Shown here: one piece after another, positions 5,019-7,051 of the stretch
Layout: each line of letters starts with the position of its first letter
How positions within the stretch are numbered: the first letter of the stretch is position 1
DNA from: DATBAK01 sp036787815
Lineage (GTDB): Bacteria > Actinomycetota > Acidimicrobiia > IMCC26256 > PALSA-610
Direction of reading: 5' to 3'
Length of the DNA: 7,051 nucleotides
NCBI GenBank assembly: GCA_036787815.1
Contig: DAIQOP010000206.1
Span: forward strand, 1-7,051
Notes under the pieces: generated by a model
Database searches by the model: none
The model's input: the letters and a program-made list of their open reading frames with translations, nothing else
What the model was told of the DNA's origin: nothing
Translations under genes and position numbers: made by a program

Positions 5019-7051
5019 GCGGCGCCACGACGCTCTGCCTCGCCCGCGTGTTCGGCGGGTGGGGTTGGCTGGTGCCGTGCGAGCTCGCCGCGGTCGCCGC
5101 CGTCGCGCTCGGCGCCGCCTGCGACCGATGGGGACGGCGCACGCCCCTCACGATCGTCGCCCTCGTCCTCGGCGGCGCGCTGGCCGGGCTCGAGGCGAGC
5201 GAACCGGGAACGACGGTCGCGGGTGTCCCCACCCCCACCTCTGTCTCCGGCTTCAGGCACGACCTCTCGCAGATGGCGCACGTGCTGCACAGCGCGGCGG
5301 TTCCCGTGAGGCCCGTCGGCAGCGCGCTGCTGCTCGCGGTGCTCGCGGCGTGGACGATGGGTGCGGTCGCGTACGCGTGCGCCACGCGGTTGTCGGGTTC
5401 GCTGGCGCCGCTCGTCGCGCCGCTCACGGTCTTCGTCACCGTCTCGGCGCTCGGCAAGGGCTCGCACGCCGCCACGACCGCGGCGTTCGGCGCAGGAGTC
5501 GCGTGCTTCCTCCTCGCGCAGCAACGCGCCGCGCTCACCGATCGCCGGGCGCGCTTCCAGGCCGGTCCGACCCGCGTCGCGCTGCCGATCGCCGGCGCGG
5601 TCGCGGCCACGGTGGTCGCGATCTCGGCCGCGCTCGTCGCCGGGCCGACGTTGCCCGGCGCGCGCAGCACACCGCTCATCGACTACCACCGACTCGGCGG
5701 CACCGCGCGTGGGCCCGGAAGCCTCGTGGTCGTCACTCCACTCGTCGACATCCGCGACCGCCTCAAGGAGAGCCCGGCGCAGGAGCTGTTCACCGTCGAG
5801 TCGAACCGCCCGACCTACTGGCGCATCGCGGGTCTCGACGAGTTCGACGGCCAGGTCTGGGGCATCGCGGAGACGCAGAGCCAGCCGATCGACACGCTGG
5901 GATCGTCACCCGGCTCGACCGGCACGACCGTCGCCATCGACGCCCGCTTCAACACGACGGCGCTCGCGGGCCCGTGGATCCCGGTCGCGTACCGACCGAC
6001 CTCGGTCGACCTGCCCGGCGCCCGGGTGCTCCCCGGCTCCGACACCGTGATCATCCGCCGCACCGACGCGATCAACTCGACGTACGACGTGACCTCCGAC
6101 GACCCGGCACCGACACCCCGGGAGATCGCGGGAGCACGGGTGGCCACCGGAGTCGCGGCCACCGCCGATCTCGCGCTCCCGGCCGGGTTCCCCGCCCGCG
6201 TCGGTGCGCTCGCCCTCGAGGTCACGCGCGACGCCCACACTCCCTACGCGCAGGCGCTCGCGCTCCAGAACTACCTGCGCGGCGGCGCGTTCAAGTACAG
6301 CCTGTCGGTGCCGAAGGGCCACTCCGATCAGGCGCTCGTCGATTTCCTCTTCAACTCGAAGGCCGGATTCTGCGAGCAGTTCTCGAGCGCGTTTGCGGCG
6401 ATGGCGCGATCGATCGGCCTCCCCACCCGCGTCGCCGTCGGCTTCACCACCGGGAACCCCGACTCCGCCGGCGTGTACCACGTCACCACGCAGAACGCGC
6501 ACGCGTGGCCGGAGGTCGACTTTGCCGGGCTCGGTTGGGTGCGCTTCGAGCCGACACCCGGCCGCTTCGACCCGACGCCCGGCAACTACACCCAGACCGG
6601 AACCGGCACGACCACACCGACCCCGCCCACCACTCGACCGGGAAACGTGGTGACACCCACGACCGCGGCGGGCTCGCGCTCGACGACACCGAACAGCCTG
6701 CAGCGGCTGAACGGCGTCGAGACCGGCGGCGGCCCCGGGCGCTCGCACCGGTCGGCGGGATCGGCGGTGCTCCGCTTCCTGCTCGGCACGCTGGCTCTGG
6801 TGATCGGTGCCCTGCTCACGTTCGCGTCGGTGATCGCCGGGTCGAAGGCACTGCGGCGCTTCCGACGCCGTCACGCGCCGACCGGCCGCGAGCGCGTCAC
6901 CGGTGCGTGGGACGAAGCGCTCGAACGGCTCGCGGAGGCGAGGATCCATCGTCGCCCCTCGACGACCCCCGTCGAGTTCGCGATGCGCGAGGCACCCGCC
7001 GGGGGCGCGGGTGATGCGTCGGATATTTTTGCAGGCACTGATAGTGGCAAT
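4946..7051 (+). CDS. TgpA-like membrane transglutaminase, C-terminus cut or disrupted at window edge
   Basis: The frame stays open for 702 codons to the right edge. It encodes a polytopic protein like TgpA/DUF3488 proteins, membrane transglutaminase-like enzymes acting outside the membrane. About six or seven hydrophobic segments lie in the first 230 residues. A TgpA-type region follows (SLVVVTPLVDIRDRL, then YWRIAGLDEFDGQVW). The core holds GFCEQFSSAFAAMARSIGLP with C476, NAHAWPEV with H519, and GWVRFEPTP with E535 at the third-triad position. A Thr/Pro-rich linker (about 544-585) and a final membrane segment (about 608-630) lead to a basic cytoplasmic tail. The ATG at 4946 overlaps the DUF58 gene by 73 nt and has no clear Shine-Dalgarno sequence. 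TTG at 4967 is the alternative. Homologues usually extend further; here the last ten codons look foreign. It is third in the MoxR-DUF58 operon. Confidence 0.9.
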   Translation, partial: MERSGDPLATQPQSRSTLVAVGVLSGATTLCLARVFGGWGWLVPCELAAVAAVALGAACDRWGRRTPLTIVALVLGGALAGLEASEPGTTVAGVPTPTSVSGFRHDLSQMAHVLHSAAVPVRPVGSALLLAVLAAWTMGAVAYACATRLSGSLAPLVAPLTVFVTVSALGKGSHAATTAAFGAGVACFLLAQQRAALTDRRARFQAGPTRVALPIAGAVAATVVAISAALVAGPTLPGARSTPLIDYHRLGGTARGPGSLVVVTPLVDIRDRLKESPAQELFTVESNRPTYWRIAGLDEFDGQVWGIAETQSQPIDTLGSSPGSTGTTVAIDARFNTTALAGPWIPVAYRPTSVDLPGARVLPGSDTVIIRRTDAINSTYDVTSDDPAPTPREIAGARVATGVAATADLALPAGFPARVGALALEVTRDAHTPYAQALALQNYLRGGAFKYSLSVPKGHSDQALVDFLFNSKAGFCEQFSSAFAAMARSIGLPTRVAVGFTTGNPDSAGVYHVTTQNAHAWPEVDFAGLGWVRFEPTPGRFDPTPGNYTQTGTGTTTPTPPTTRPGNVVTPTTAAGSRSTTPNSLQRLNGVETGGGPGRSHRSAGSAVLRFLLGTLALVIGALLTFASVIAGSKALRRFRRRHAPTGRERVTGAWDEALERLAEARIHRRPSTTPVEFAMREAPAGGAGDASDIFAGTDSGN
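7022..7051. other. compositionally aberrant AT-rich right end
   Basis: The last 30 bases are about 60% A+T in a region of roughly 70% G+C. In the transglutaminase frame the final ten codons (DIFAGTDSGN) end in A or T eight times out of ten, whereas the codons just before nearly all end in G or C. The change is abrupt near 7018-7022. The likeliest explanation is a contig-end error or chimeric join; a real insertion junction is less likely. I recognise no element in the 30 bases. Confidence 0.6.

Noticed and set aside
5059..7014. 651-codon plus-strand open frame
   Set aside because: An out-of-frame shadow of the transglutaminase, with Arg-rich low-complexity translation. The real frame shows the Cys/His core and membrane segments.

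Overview
The window is high-GC DNA (about 70% by eye, codon third positions mostly G or C) with GTG and TTG starts and a dcw-cluster start (mraZ then rsmH). It also carries a MoxR / DUF58 / TgpA-like transglutaminase operon. This suggests an actinobacterium, possibly a metagenome-assembled one of the Acidimicrobiia type. The class is an inference from gene style. A run of exactly 100 N (1676-1775) shows this is scaffolded draft sequence, and the last 30 bases look compositionally foreign.

Layout. Minus strand, right to left: a small 88-residue protein of unknown function (2721-2455), then an HNH endonuclease of the actinobacterial type (2424-1906), 130 bp without a confident gene, the assembly gap, a well-formed promoter with an MraZ operator (1658-1601), mraZ (1554-1129), a 238-bp spacer, and rsmH (890 to the left edge, lacking only its C-terminal end). 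Plus strand: a divergent intergenic region (2722-2818), then a MoxR-type AAA+ ATPase (2819-3793), a DUF58 protein (3825-5018) and a membrane transglutaminase related to TgpA (4946 to the right edge).

How the genes fit together. The minus-strand genes open the division and cell-wall cluster. MraZ is its transcriptional regulator, and four TGG-headed repeats spaced exactly 10 bp apart overlap the -10 element of the mraZ promoter, so autoregulation can be read from the DNA. RsmH methylates 16S rRNA. The plus-strand trio is a recurrent bacterial cassette: a MoxR ATPase, thought to act as a chaperone, a membrane-anchored DUF58 partner, and a polytopic protein with an extracytoplasmic transglutaminase-like domain. 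It probably acts at the cell envelope.

The rsmH and transglutaminase frames are open to the window edges and were read directly from the sequence. I found no tRNA, rRNA, CRISPR array, insertion sequence or phage gene. I do not see a clearly new system. The points most worth following are the MraZ operator/promoter with two competing leader hairpins, the foreign-looking right end, the unannotated stretch beside the gap, and the small protein paired with the HNH nuclease.
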